Translations under genes and position numbers: made by a program | Notes under the pieces: generated by a model | The model's input: only the letters and a program-made list of their open reading frames with translations | What the model was told of the DNA's origin: nothing | Database searches by the model: none | Assembly: GCF_018310535.1 (NCBI RefSeq) | Contig: NZ_CP074102.1 | Span: forward strand, 1,550,001 to 1,614,000 | Length of the DNA: 64,000 bases | Direction: 5' to 3' | From: Streptomyces mirabilis | Lineage (GTDB): Bacteria; Actinomycetota; Actinomycetes; Streptomycetales; Streptomycetaceae | In this document: in pieces, positions 1 through 8,381 of the stretch | Position numbering within the stretch: the stretch's first letter is position 1 | How the letters are laid out: the number at the start of each line of letters is the position of its first letter

Positions 1-429
1 TCCCCCCTGCTGACGGCGGCGCTCGAACGCCGGCTGTACGAGGCGGGGCTGACCCCCGCCGACAAGTCCTCGACGGGGGTCGTGCTGGCCTCCGCGGGGT
101 CCACCGACCCGGAGGCGATCGCGGTGATCGCAGAAATCGCGCGGGAGTGGCGGCACACCGGTTGGTGCGCCGTGCGGCCCGCGTTCGCCTCCGCATCCCT
201 TCCGCGCACCGAGGACGCGGTGCGCGAACTGCGCGCCCTCGGCTGCGAACGTGTCGCCGTCGCCCCCTACGTCCTCGCCCCCGGCTTCCTCCCGGACCGC
301 ATCGCCCGAGGCGCCGCCGAGGCGGACGTACTGGCCGACGTACTGGGCCCGGCACCGGAGGTGGCACGGGTCCTGCTCGAGCGTTACGACGAGGCACGCG
401 TCCCGGTGCTGGCGGCGCTCGGCGCCTGA
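1..429 (+). CDS. sirohydrochlorin chelatase-like protein (5' end outside window)
   Basis: The frame is open from the first base, so this is the C-terminal 142 residues of a longer protein. The visible part resembles the CbiX/SirB family of class II chelatases, which insert Co or Fe into sirohydrochlorin for cobalamin or siroheme synthesis. Typical features are a beta-strand followed by ASAGSTDPEA, then a second half with CERVAVAPYVLAPGFLPDRI, matching the family pattern 'V.P.FL..G...D.I'. The N-terminal metal-binding histidine would lie upstream, so activity cannot be judged. The gene ends 4 bp before the stop of the convergent beta-helix gene. Family assignment is fairly secure; which metal is inserted is not known from this fragment. 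Confidence 0.8.
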   Translation, partial: SPLLTAALERRLYEAGLTPADKSSTGVVLASAGSTDPEAIAVIAEIAREWRHTGWCAVRPAFASASLPRTEDAVRELRALGCERVAVAPYVLAPGFLPDRIARGAAEADVLADVLGPAPEVARVLLERYDEARVPVLAALGA

Positions 430-433
430 ACTC

Positions 434-3040
434 TCACGCCTTGGTGGTGGCCGTCACCGTGGCCGCCGGTCCGGTGCCCGCCGCCGTCACCGTCGCGATC
501 GTGACGGTGTACGCCGTGCCCGGCCTGAGGCCTCCGATCACCCGGAACATGCCCTTCGCGGAGGGCTGGCCGACCAGGACGTCCCGGCCCGTGACGTCGA
601 TCGGGGCGCGGCCGTCGGAGACGGTGACCCGGTAGCCGACGACCTTGGCGTCGCCGGTGGCCGTCGGCGGGGTCCAGGCGACGGTGGCCGCGGTGGACGC
701 CGTACGCAGCTTGGGGCCGGTCGGTGCGCCCGGCAGCGCGGTCACGGCCGTCGGGGTCAGCGGGAGCGAGGCGAGCGACGGGGCACTGGTGCCGTGGGCG
801 TTGCTCGCGCTGACGGTGACCGTGAGCGGGCCGGCCGGCGCGGGCAGTCCGCCGATCCGTACGACCGCCGTGCGCTTGAACTCGGCCGCGCCGATGGCCT
901 GTTCGCCCACCTGGTGTCCTGACGCGTCGTACGCCCGTGCCGTGTAGCCCGTCACCGGTGAACCGCCGTCCACGAAGCTCGGGTTGAAGGTGACGTACAG
1001 GGCGTCGGCGCCCGCCGTGCTCGTACCGACGCGGGAGGGCGCCTCCGGGGCGGAGACGGCGCCGACGCGGCGGTTCAGCAGTCCTCGGTAGGCGGGTTCG
1101 AGTCCCGCGTTGCCGAGGATCTCCGGCGGTACGTCGGACGGGGCCGCCATGATCTTGTTGCCGGTCGTCACCAGTCCCTTGTTGTCGCCGTCGGAGGTTC
1201 CCTCCTCCCACCAGTTGTCCTTGACGAGGGTCGGGTCGTTGTTGCCGAGGGTGTCGCGGTAGTCGGTGTGGCGGGAGGCGACGTTGGCGTACGAGGCGTT
1301 GTAGAGGACGTTGCCCTCGACCGTCTCGTAGGTGCAGCCGTTGTCGGTGTAGACGTTCTTGCCCAGGCCCCACTGGTCGTGGATGACGTTGCCGGTGACC
1401 TTCTCACCGTCGGCCAGGGAGGTGCCCGTCAGTCCCTGGGTGTAGATGCCGCCGCCGTCGTCGAGCATCTGCATGTAGTCGAAGATCAGGTTGTCGCGGA
1501 CCGCGTTGTCGTGGCTGGGGTTGGGGGTCGCAGGGTCGCCGATCTTGTCGGGCCAGCCGCCCCAGCCGAGGGAGACGGCGCTGTAGCCGACGTGGTCGAT
1601 CTGGTTGTGGGCGATCGTGGTGCGCTGGGTCCAGCCGTTGAGGATCGCCACGCCGCCGTGGTACTCGCGGGGCAGTCCGTAGAGGTGATTGTCGGTCACC
1701 TGGACTCCGGAGGCCGGAGTCTGTCCGTCCACTCCGCCGATCTCCAGTCCGTTGCCGGAGATGTCGGTGAAGACGCTGCCGCTGACCGTGGAGTCCTTCG
1801 AGCCGGTGCCCAGGTCGAGGCCGGACGCACCGAGATGGGCGAAGACGTCGTCGCTGAACGCGATGCGCTGCCCGTACGCGAAGGAGACGTTGCCCGGCAT
1901 CTTGGTCCAGGACGCGAAGGGGCAGGTGCCGCCCTCGACGTACTGGCACAGGCCCTGCGTCGCCCAGCCCTTCTCGCCGGTGATGGTGTAGCCCGCCTGG
2001 ATCTCGGAGAAGCCCTCGGGTCCCGAGGGGGTGAGCCAGGTGGCGTAGCTGAACTGCAGGCCACGGAAGGCGAGGTCGTGGACGGGCGCGGCGGCCGTGC
2101 CCCGTGCGTCGATCAGCTTCTCGGCCTGTGCCGCCTCGACGTCGGCACGCGCGAGGTTCTCGCCCTTGCGGGGCAGGTAGTAGACCCGGTGCGCGGTGCG
2201 GTCGAGATACCACTCGCCGGGCTGGTCCAGGAGTTCGTAGGCGTTCTCGACGTAGGTCGCCCTGCCGCCGTTGGTGAGGTGGCCGGGCCCGACCATGCTG
2301 ACCGTGCGGCCGGGGATGTCCGGGAACTCGACCCGCTTGTTGGAGTTGTCCCAGCACGGCTGGACCATCGTGATCGTGGTGCCCTCGGCGGCGGCGATGC
2401 GGCAGCGCGGCTCGGTCCACTGGCCCAGGCCGTTGCGCTCGACGTTCCACAGGGACTCGCCGCTGGTGTAGACGAACTCGGCGTCGGAGGGGTGCTTCCA
2501 GTGCGCGAGGGTGTCGGAGGACGCCGTGTACCCGGTGGCGGTCTGGGTGAGGGTCACCGGCACGGCCCCGCGGGCCCGCTGGGCGCGCACCCCGTCGACG
2601 TACAACTGCCGGGTGTCGGTGAGGCCTTGGGGGGCGGGCGCGGACCACAGGCCAGGCCTCCCGGCGACCTGGCTCCAGCCCTGGACCTGCCGGCCACCGC
2701 TGATGACGGTGTTCCCGGTGCCCTGCCAGATCACCTGGTGGCCGCCGGTGCCCGAGTCCCGGGCGTCGAGGCTGAGGGGTGCGGTCTGCCGGTACGTACC
2801 CGACGCGAGGTGGACCGTCAGGTCGCCCTTCATCCCCGTGACGCGCTTGCGGACGAGGTCGCGGGCGCGTTCCAGGGTGCGTACGGGGTGGCGGGCGGTG
2901 CCGTTGGCGTGGTCGTTCCCGCTCGGTGAGACGTAGAGGTCGGACGACGCGGGCTGGGCGGAGGACACGGCGCCCGGAATTCCGAGGGCCAGGACCGTGG
3001 AGATCAGGGTGACTGAGGCGGCTCTTCGGCGCATGGGCAT
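434..3040 (-). CDS. secreted right-handed beta-helix protein with C-terminal fibronectin type III domains
   Basis: This 868-residue protein begins with a signal peptide (MRRR basic start, hydrophobic core, cleavage near SSA-QPA). Residues about 35-650 carry the layout of right-handed parallel beta-helix proteins: a DLYVSPSGNDHANGT start typical of secreted pectate-lyase-fold enzymes, then repeated short N/G-rich turns. Residues about 665-868 form two fibronectin type III domains, each with the 'P..P....' start and the 'GL.PGT.YTVT' end, which often space or anchor secreted glycoside-active enzymes. The likely role is extracellular polysaccharide degradation or binding; substrate and catalytic residues cannot be assigned. 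A GGGAGGGG ribosome site lies just before the ATG. A good promoter lies 40-70 bp upstream. Confidence 0.85.
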   Translation of the reverse strand: MPMRRRAASVTLISTVLALGIPGAVSSAQPASSDLYVSPSGNDHANGTARHPVRTLERARDLVRKRVTGMKGDLTVHLASGTYRQTAPLSLDARDSGTGGHQVIWQGTGNTVISGGRQVQGWSQVAGRPGLWSAPAPQGLTDTRQLYVDGVRAQRARGAVPVTLTQTATGYTASSDTLAHWKHPSDAEFVYTSGESLWNVERNGLGQWTEPRCRIAAAEGTTITMVQPCWDNSNKRVEFPDIPGRTVSMVGPGHLTNGGRATYVENAYELLDQPGEWYLDRTAHRVYYLPRKGENLARADVEAAQAEKLIDARGTAAAPVHDLAFRGLQFSYATWLTPSGPEGFSEIQAGYTITGEKGWATQGLCQYVEGGTCPFASWTKMPGNVSFAYGQRIAFSDDVFAHLGASGLDLGTGSKDSTVSGSVFTDISGNGLEIGGVDGQTPASGVQVTDNHLYGLPREYHGGVAILNGWTQRTTIAHNQIDHVGYSAVSLGWGGWPDKIGDPATPNPSHDNAVRDNLIFDYMQMLDDGGGIYTQGLTGTSLADGEKVTGNVIHDQWGLGKNVYTDNGCTYETVEGNVLYNASYANVASRHTDYRDTLGNNDPTLVKDNWWEEGTSDGDNKGLVTTGNKIMAAPSDVPPEILGNAGLEPAYRGLLNRRVGAVSAPEAPSRVGTSTAGADALYVTFNPSFVDGGSPVTGYTARAYDASGHQVGEQAIGAAEFKRTAVVRIGGLPAPAGPLTVTVSASNAHGTSAPSLASLPLTPTAVTALPGAPTGPKLRTASTAATVAWTPPTATGDAKVVGYRVTVSDGRAPIDVTGRDVLVGQPSAKGMFRVIGGLRPGTAYTVTIATVTAAGTGPAATVTATTKA

Positions 3041-3080
3041 GTTCCCCTCCCGTGGGATCAGCCTGTACCCAACGCCGAGA

Positions 3081-3110
3081 AAGGTAGGATCTATGACGCA
3101 CCATCGTCAA
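3081..3110 (-). promoter_or_regulatory. sigma70-like promoter of the beta-helix gene
   Basis: On the minus strand, TTGACG (3110-3105) is followed after 18 bp by TACCTT (3086-3081), a good match to the vegetative sigma consensus. It would start transcription about 33 nt before the beta-helix start codon. Confidence 0.5.
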
Positions 3111-3190
3111 TGAATGCGACAGAGAACGGCCCAACTCCCTTCCCGTGGACACTCATTCATCCGAGCAGCGTTCATATTGCAGACCGCTGT

Positions 3191-3820
3191 TCAGTCGAAG
3201 GACAGTCCTCCCGTCCTCGTCCGCTTGAGCTCGAAGAAGTCCGGGTGGGCGGCGAGGACACGGAAGCTGTCGAAGAGCTCCGCCGCGCGCTCGCCCCGCG
3301 GAACGGCCCGCAGGACGGGGCCGAACCACACCGTTCCGTCGACGTGGAGGGTGGGGGTCCCCACATAGCCGTCCGAGCCGGGCTCCCGGCCCGCCTCGTG
3401 ACTGCGGCGTACCGCCTCGTCGTACGCGCAGTCGTGGGCCGCGGCGGCCAACTCGGCCGGGAGCCCCAGTTCGGCGAGGGAGTCGGCGACCACGGCGTCG
3501 AAGTCCTCGACCCCTCGGTCGTGGATGCGGGTGCCGAAGGCGGTGTAGAGGTCGCGCAGCACCTTCTCGCCGTGCTGTTCTGCGGCGGCCACCGCGACCC
3601 GTACGGGACCGACGGACTTGTCGACCAACTCCCGGTACCAGTCGGGGAGTTCATTGCCCAGGTTGTGCAGGTGGAGGCTCATCACACGGAAGCGGAGGTC
3701 GAGCGGGCGGGCACGCTCGACCTCCAGCATCCAGCGTGAGGTGATCCAGGCGAAGGGGCAGGCCGGGTCGAAGTAGAAGTCGACGCGGGTGGATGGGTCG
3801 TCCGTCCTCGGGTTCGTCAT
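3191..3820 (-). CDS. DsbA-fold mycothiol-dependent nitroreductase-like protein (Rv2466c family)
   Basis: The 209-residue protein aligns over its full length with the mycobacterial Rv2466c family: [16 protein letters not shown] at the N-terminus, 'VMSL' after the second strand, [10 protein letters not shown] (the cis-Pro loop) and an [10 protein letters not shown] end. Rv2466c is a thioredoxin-fold, mycothiol-dependent reductase that handles nitro compounds and oxidative stress. The active-site motif here is C-P-F-A. Rv2466c, as I remember it, has C-P-W-C, so the resolving cysteine is missing and only a monothiol mechanism would be possible. It lies upstream of the TIGR03086 gene on the same strand, but that gene ends 55 bp before this start, so a joint operon is not required. 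Confident of family; substrate unknown. Confidence 0.88.
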   Translation of the reverse strand: MTNPRTDDPSTRVDFYFDPACPFAWITSRWMLEVERARPLDLRFRVMSLHLHNLGNELPDWYRELVDKSVGPVRVAVAAAEQHGEKVLRDLYTAFGTRIHDRGVEDFDAVVADSLAELGLPAELAAAAHDCAYDEAVRRSHEAGREPGSDGYVGTPTLHVDGTVWFGPVLRAVPRGERAAELFDSFRVLAAHPDFFELKRTRTGGLSFD

Positions 3821-3856
3821 ACCGTCGAGGCTAGCCAGTCAATGGCACAGCGACAC

Positions 3857-3888
3857 GATCCAATTCCGCTCTGAATCACTGATCCAAT
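3857..3888 (-). promoter_or_regulatory. direct repeat ATTGGATC x2 upstream of the nitroreductase-like gene
   Basis: On the minus strand ATTGGATC occurs twice with starts 24 bp apart, 37-68 bp upstream of the DsbA-fold gene start and overlapping the stop of the next gene. The position suits an activator site, but no regulator gene is adjacent. Weak. Confidence 0.25.
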
Positions 3889-4487
3889 GCGGTGTGGGCC
3901 AGGTGCGGATTCCGGCCGCTGTGGGCAAGGGCGCGCTCGAAGACGGGTGCGTCGTCGGACACCGGGACCGGGTCGGCGAAGCCGTCGTACTGACGGTAGA
4001 GCTCGGCGTGCGTGTCGACGACGTCCAGGACGAACCGGGCCGCGCCGTCCGAGATCCGGAACTCCTGGCCGGTGGCCGTCGCGACGTCCCAGCCGTGCAC
4101 CGCCATCTCCTTGACGATCATCGAGGCGATGTCGGCGGCGGGCATCTTCGCCGTCCCGAGCTCGACTTCGCCCTCCCACACCTCGGGGTCGTCCCAAGCG
4201 GCCACGGCACGGTCGAGCTGCTCGGCGTACGCCCCCGCCCAGCCGGGATCCGCCGTGAAGTCACGGCCGGTCAGCTCCTCGGAGAGCTGCTTGCGCAGCG
4301 CACGGTGCTCCAGGCCGTGCGAGGTGTAGAGGACCCAGTGGTTCACCAGGGCACGCAGGTCCCAGTCCGGGCAGTGCGTGGGGCCGGGCTGCGCCAGTTG
4401 CGCCGCCGTGACACCGCCGGCCACGCGGGCGGCCTCGGCGGCGCATTCCACCATGTACGGGTGCACGTTCTTGTACGGATTGCTCAT
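3876..4487 (-). CDS. TIGR03086 family metal-binding protein (DinB/mycothiol maleylpyruvate isomerase superfamily)
   Basis: The 203-residue product matches the TIGR03086 family: N-terminal CPDWDLRALVNHW helix with the His that belongs to the DinB metal triad, a central WDDPEVW segment, then an EMAVHGWDVATATGQ motif supplying the second pair of His-containing ligands. Such proteins are DinB-like four-helix bundles related to mycothiol-dependent maleylpyruvate isomerase; substrates are generally unknown. I chose the ATG at 4487 because GTGGAGGG precedes it; an in-frame start 14 codons upstream has no ribosome site. The stop codon of the ketopantoate reductase remnant is 10 bp upstream, so this was probably the second gene of that operon, and the IS insertion may have altered its expression. 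Confidence 0.85.
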   Translation of the reverse strand: MSNPYKNVHPYMVECAAEAARVAGGVTAAQLAQPGPTHCPDWDLRALVNHWVLYTSHGLEHRALRKQLSEELTGRDFTADPGWAGAYAEQLDRAVAAWDDPEVWEGEVELGTAKMPAADIASMIVKEMAVHGWDVATATGQEFRISDGAARFVLDVVDTHAELYRQYDGFADPVPVSDDAPVFERALAHSGRNPHLAHTALDQ

Positions 4488-4497
4488 GCCCTCCACG

Positions 4498-4728
4498 CTA
4501 GGGACGCGGCGCGCGCTCCTCTTGAACAAACGCGACAGCCTCGTCGGCCAGGCCTACGAGCTCCGCGACCGACAGCGACCCCGCCGCCCTGCGCTCGCGC
4601 ACGAAGGTGTTCGCGAGCCGCTGGAGCAGCTCGTTCAGCGGGGTCGGTACGCCGTGCAGTCGGGCGAGGAGGGCGATCTCGCCGTTGAGGTGGTCGGCCT
4701 CGATGGTGCCACCGACCGCTCCCGCTCA
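4498..4728 (-). pseudogene. C-terminal remnant of 2-dehydropantoate 2-reductase (ketopantoate reductase)
   Basis: About 75 codons are open with no start. They include ADHLNGEIALLARLHGVPTP followed by LNELLQRLANTF, the C-terminal helical domain signature of ApbA/PanE ketopantoate reductases (NADPH-dependent, pantothenate pathway, or a paralogue). Reading upstream hits a stop at about 4729, right beside the end of the TnpB element; the N-terminal NADPH-binding domain is not found on the far side of the element. I infer that insertion plus deletion removed about three quarters of the gene. Without a start it should not be made as a functional enzyme. Confidence 0.7.
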
Positions 4729-4754
4729 GATGATGATTTGACCTGCTCCTCGGG

Positions 4755-6016
4755 CTAAAGCCCAAGGATTCCGGCCTTCCGGTCCGGTGCCGTGCCACAT
4801 AGCGGCACGGCACCGGACCGGATTCCGTGGCTTCCTGCTTCTTCGCGCTGCGCCGGAACCTTAAGTTCTGGTCTTACCTGCGCTCGACAGGCTGTCACCG
4901 CCAGTCCGGCGGCCTGTTTGACGTTCTTGGCGGCGTTGTGGTCCCGGTCGTGCCGGGCACCGCAGTACGTGCAGGTCCACTCCCGTACGTGCAGAGGTTT
5001 GGGCCCGTCCTTGATGCCGCAGACCGAGCACACCTGGCTGGTCGGCTCGAACCGGCCGACCTTCACGAACGCGCGCCCGTACCGCTGCGCCTTGTACTCC
5101 AGCATCGCCAGGAAAGACGCCCATCCGGCGTCATGGACGGACTTGCCGAGCCGGCTGCGCGCGAGCCCCTTGACCGCCAGGTCCTCCACCGCGACCGCTT
5201 GGTTCTCGCGGATCAACTGGGTGGAGAGCTGGTGGTGGAACTCCCGGCGGGCATCGACCACCTGCGCATGCGCGCGGGCGACACGGAGGCGGGCCTTCTC
5301 CCGGTTCCTGCTGCCCTTCTGCTTGCGGGACAGCTCTTTCTGGGTCTTCTTCAACTTCTTCTCCGCCCGCCGCAGAAATCGCGGGCTGTCGATCTTCGTC
5401 CCGTCGGACAAGACCGCAAAATGGGTCAGTCCCAGGTCGATCCCGACACTCGGCAGGTCATCGGCCCCGGGCATCCGCGCCAGATCCGCATTCGGGTCGG
5501 TCTCCACCACAAAGGAGGCGAAGAACCGCCCAGCCGCATCGCGGATCACCGTCACGCTCGAAGGAACGGACGGCAGAGTGCGGGACCATTTCACCCGCAC
5601 CTCGCCGATCTTCGGCAGGAGCAGCCGCCCCGCCTCGGTGATCTTCCAGCGGGCATTGGCAGTGAACCGGATCGTCTGTCGGGCATCGCGCTTCGACTTG
5701 AAACGCGGCGCCCCCACCCGCGCCCCCTGCCGCGCGCCTTTGAGGGAGGAGAAGAAGTTGGTGTAAGCACGCTCGACATCCCGCAATGCCTGCTGCAACA
5801 CCACCGCCGACACCTCGGACAGCCAACCCCGCTCCGGCATGGTCTTCGCCCGAGTGATCAGCGCCTTCGACAGTTCAGCCGCACCCGGGTACGCGGCGCC
5901 CTCCCGCCGGGCCCGCTCACGGGCGGCGACCGCGTCGTTGTACACCACCCGCGCACACCCGAACGCCCGCGCCAGCGCGGACCCGGGTCGAGACGGAAGG
6001 CATACCGCAGCTGCAT
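4755..6016 (-). pseudogene. tnpB: tnpB, RNA-guided nuclease of IS605 element, frameshifted near the N-terminus
   Basis: From GTG at 5948 to the stop at 4755, 397 codons read through a normal TnpB body: a helical region with VGAPRFKSKRDARQ, RuvC motifs GIDLG (Asp), VAVEDL (Glu) and HDRDHNAAKN (Asp), and a zinc finger CSVCG...CTYCG. The usual N-terminus (MQLRYAFRLDPGP) is present at 6016 but in another frame; it should continue through about GQRx into ALARAFGCARVVYND, so a deletion of 3n+1 bp removed a few codons and shifted the frame. Translation from the GTG at 5948 would lack the first strand of the wedge domain, so I call a pseudogene even though all RuvC acidic residues remain. Alternative: a shortened, still expressed protein. 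Confidence 0.75.
4778..4822. repeat. 19-bp perfect inverted repeat in the 3' end of tnpB
   Basis: TCCGGTCCGGTGCCGTGCC at 4778-4796 is exactly complementary to 4804-4822, with a 7-nt loop ACATAGC. It sits inside the last codons of tnpB. In IS605 elements the guide (omega/re) RNA comes from this 3' end, so the stem may be part of that RNA or the right-end hairpin; it could also act as a terminator. Confidence 0.7.
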
Positions 6017-6074
6017 GATCCGGACGCTAACACCCACCACCGACACTCAGTACCCGATCGGTCGAATCCGGATC

Positions 6075-6255
6075 TGCCGCAACGATTCGGTAGCCTGGAC
6101 GGAGCGCTCCCCCAACTCCGCCGGGACATTTCCGCGGCGCTCCGCACCGCAATCACGTGATCCGCTTCACCACCCGCCTCAAGACCGGTGCGCTGCGGAT
6201 GAAGCCAGGTAACGCCTGAAACGAGCCTCGCACAGCCGCGTGTACCCTCCATGAA
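6075..6255. other. intergenic stretch between IS left flank and aldo/keto reductase
   Basis: No start-anchored gene is visible. Short open stretches in several frames have no recognisable homology, and I found no N-terminal ketopantoate reductase sequence here. A ribosome site before the aldo/keto reductase ATG is not obvious. Confidence 0.4.
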
Positions 6256-7122
6256 ATGGTTCCGGGAAGATCTGCCACCGACTCCGCAGCAGGCTTCTCG
6301 CCGGACTTTGCCCTCGGCGGGGAGCCGCCGGTGCGGCGGCTCGGCTACGGCACCGCCCAGTTGACCGGTCCCGGCTACTGGGGGCCGCGCTGGGACGCCC
6401 GGGACGCGGTGGCCGTGCTGCGGCGGGCCGTCGAGCGCGGGGTCACCCTCGTCGACACCGCCGACAACTACGGTCCCGCGATCGCCGAGGAGCTGGTCGC
6501 CGAGGCCCTGCACCCGTACACCGAGGGCCTGTTGGTCGCGACCAAGGGCGGCGTCGTGCGCACCAGTGACCGTGCCTGGCACGTCGCCGGGCGGCCCGAG
6601 CGGTTGCGGGCGATGTGCGAGGCGAGCCTGCGGCGGCTGCGGCTCGACACGATCGGCCTGTACCAGCTGCACCGGCTCGACCCGGCCGTGCCGATGGCCG
6701 AACAGCTCGGAGCGCTCGACGAGTTGCGCGCAGAGGGCAAGATCCGCCACATCGGGCTCGACACGGTCACCGCCGAACAGCTCTCAGAGGCACTGGAGTT
6801 GACCGACATCGCTTCGGTCCAGAATCGATTCAACCTGCTCGACCGCGACTCGGAGCCGCTGCTGAAGCTGTGCGAGGAGCGCGGCATCGCCTTCCTGCCC
6901 TGGTTCCCGCTGGGCAACGGCTCCCTCATCGCCGACCCTGAGTGCGCCCGGATCGCCGCCGCGCACGGGGCGGCACCGGGGCAGATCGCCCTGGCCTGGC
7001 TGCTGCACCGCTCCCCGGTGCTCTGCCCGACCCCGGGCACGGGATCCCTCGCCCATCTGGAGGAGAACCTCGACGCGGGCGCGGTGCGGCTCACCGTCGA
7101 GGACATGGCGGCGCTGGGTTGA
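6256..7122 (+). CDS. aldo/keto reductase
   Basis: The 288-residue protein has the aldo/keto reductase (beta/alpha)8 signatures: LGYGTAQLTG strand 1, DTADNYG containing the catalytic Asp and Tyr, ATKGG containing the catalytic Lys, LYQLHRLDP (catalytic His position) and a C-terminal cofactor loop before PTPGTGSLAHLEEN. Such enzymes reduce aldehydes or ketones with NADPH in the cytoplasm. The N-terminal 20 residues before PPVRRLGYG are not typical, so translation may begin a little downstream, but no clear ribosome site decides this. The transglutaminase-like gene follows 34 bp downstream and may be co-transcribed. Confidence 0.9.
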   Translation: MVPGRSATDSAAGFSPDFALGGEPPVRRLGYGTAQLTGPGYWGPRWDARDAVAVLRRAVERGVTLVDTADNYGPAIAEELVAEALHPYTEGLLVATKGGVVRTSDRAWHVAGRPERLRAMCEASLRRLRLDTIGLYQLHRLDPAVPMAEQLGALDELRAEGKIRHIGLDTVTAEQLSEALELTDIASVQNRFNLLDRDSEPLLKLCEERGIAFLPWFPLGNGSLIADPECARIAAAHGAAPGQIALAWLLHRSPVLCPTPGTGSLAHLEENLDAGAVRLTVEDMAALG

Positions 7123-7156
7123 CCCTGCCCCTGGGGCAAGGACGAGGCTCCCGGGC

Positions 7157-8023
7157 ATGGACCAGTACCTGAAGCAGACGCCGTACAGCGATCCGGGCGA
7201 CGCCCTGGACATCGACGGACTGCCCCGTGATCCGGGGCAACTCGCCCGTGTCGTCAGAGATCTGATCATCCATCGGGGCGAGGGGTGGCGCTTCGACCAC
7301 GCCATCCCAGAGAAGCGGCTGCACGAGGACGCGGAGTCGCGGTACGCGGCGCGGCTCTTGCGGATCCTGGCGGAGCGCGGGGACGCGCCGCTCACCGAAC
7401 GGCGGGCGCCCGCGGAGCGGTTCGTGGGCACGTGCCGGGACTTCGCGCTGCTGCACTGCTCCCTCCTGCGGGCCACGGGGACGGCCGCCCGTCTGCGTTG
7501 TGGCTTCGCCCGGTACTTCGACGCGTACTACGCCGACCACTGGGTCACCGAGTACCGCCTGCCGGACGGCAGTTGGCGGCTGGCCGACCCACAGGTCCAC
7601 CACGAGTACGACATCGACTTCGACCCGATGGATGTGCCCCGCGACCAGTTCCTGGTGGCCGGGGACGCCTGGCGGGCGTGCCGTGAGGGAGGAGCCGACC
7701 CCCGGAGGTTCGGTGTGTTCGACCTCAACGGGATCGATGGCCTGTCGTATCACGGCCTGTGGTTCGTCCGCGCCGACGTCCTGCGCGACCTGGCCGCTCT
7801 CAACGGTGTCGAACTTCTGCCCTGGGACGCCTGGGGCCCGGAGATCCTCGACGACGCCGCGCTCGACGCGGACGAGATCGCCCTGATCGACTCCGTCGCC
7901 GCGGCCGGCAGCGAGGACGAGCTGCGGCGCCTGTACCGGGACCCGAGGCTGACGGTCCCGGACGAGATCGTCTCGTACACGACCTACGACGGCGTACGAA
8001 AGGTCACTCTGGGTCGGCCCTGA
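7157..8023 (+). CDS. transglutaminase-like superfamily protein
   Basis: The 288-residue protein carries a transglutaminase/papain-like core: GTCRDFALLHCSLLRA (catalytic Cys), YYADHWVTEYRL (catalytic His) and RLADPQVH (catalytic Asp), in the usual order at about residues 95-155. No signal peptide or membrane segment is seen, so it is cytoplasmic. Bacterial members are usually peptidases or amidases rather than protein cross-linkers; the substrate is unknown. It follows the aldo/keto reductase on the same strand. Its last 20 bp overlap the 3' end of the convergent NTF2-like gene. Confidence 0.82.
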   Translation: MDQYLKQTPYSDPGDALDIDGLPRDPGQLARVVRDLIIHRGEGWRFDHAIPEKRLHEDAESRYAARLLRILAERGDAPLTERRAPAERFVGTCRDFALLHCSLLRATGTAARLRCGFARYFDAYYADHWVTEYRLPDGSWRLADPQVHHEYDIDFDPMDVPRDQFLVAGDAWRACREGGADPRRFGVFDLNGIDGLSYHGLWFVRADVLRDLAALNGVELLPWDAWGPEILDDAALDADEIALIDSVAAAGSEDELRRLYRDPRLTVPDEIVSYTTYDGVRKVTLGRP

Positions 8024-8381
8024 ACGGTGTGCCCTGGTGGAAGTACAGGCGCCAGCCGTCCTCCGTCCGCCGCCACAGCGAACTCCGGTGCACCCGGCGG
8101 CCGTTGTCCTCCTCCGTGTCGAAGGTGAGGTGGACCAGGTCCGGGGCGAGCTGGACGCCCCTCATCCGTGAGAAGGTGACGGGCCGCGACCCGGGCAGAG
8201 CCTCGGAGGTCAGTTCGGCGAGGACGGCGGCACGGTCCCACAGCCGCCCGGAGCTGCCGAACTCGTAGAAGTCGGGGTGGAGCAGCGCTCCGAGCCGCTC
8301 CGGAGAGCGGCGGACCTCCGCGTCGAGCAGGCTCAGTTCACACTCGATGGCGGCCTCCACGGCGGGGTTGTGCTCAGGCAC
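8004..8381 (-). CDS. NTF2-like / DUF4440 family protein
   Basis: A small 125-residue protein with the SnoaL/NTF2 cone fold pattern: N-terminal helix with ELSLLDAEVRR, then LLHPDFYEFGSSGRLWDRAAVLAEL, then antiparallel strands ending in WRLYFHQGTP. DUF4440 members serve as small-ligand binding or dimerisation domains, and some are isomerases; no catalytic residues can be singled out. Its start overlaps the stop of the upstream DUF1697 gene by 8 bp, implying translational coupling in a two-gene operon. Confidence 0.8.
   Translation of the reverse strand: MPEHNPAVEAAIECELSLLDAEVRRSPERLGALLHPDFYEFGSSGRLWDRAAVLAELTSEALPGSRPVTFSRMRGVQLAPDLVHLTFDTEEDNGRRVHRSSLWRRTEDGWRLYFHQGTPFRADPE

Larger units (their letters stand above)
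4738..6074 (-). mobile_element. IS200/IS605-type tnpB-only element (IS1341-like)
   Basis: The element contains a tnpB but no Y1 transposase (tnpA). Its right end is read on the minus strand as GGGCTTTAGCCCGAGGAG then CAGGTCAA at about 4738; that end is inferred from the break in the ketopantoate reductase frame. The left end is uncertain: an 8-bp inverted repeat GATCCGGA/TCCGGATC (6017-6024 and 6067-6074) just upstream of tnpB may be part of it. No target duplication is expected for this family. Lacking tnpA, it could move only with a transposase supplied from elsewhere. Confidence 0.6.

Noticed and set aside
6075..6255. N-terminal half of the ketopantoate reductase on the far side of the IS
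   Set aside because: No NADP-binding G-x-G-x-x-G start or other family motif in any frame.
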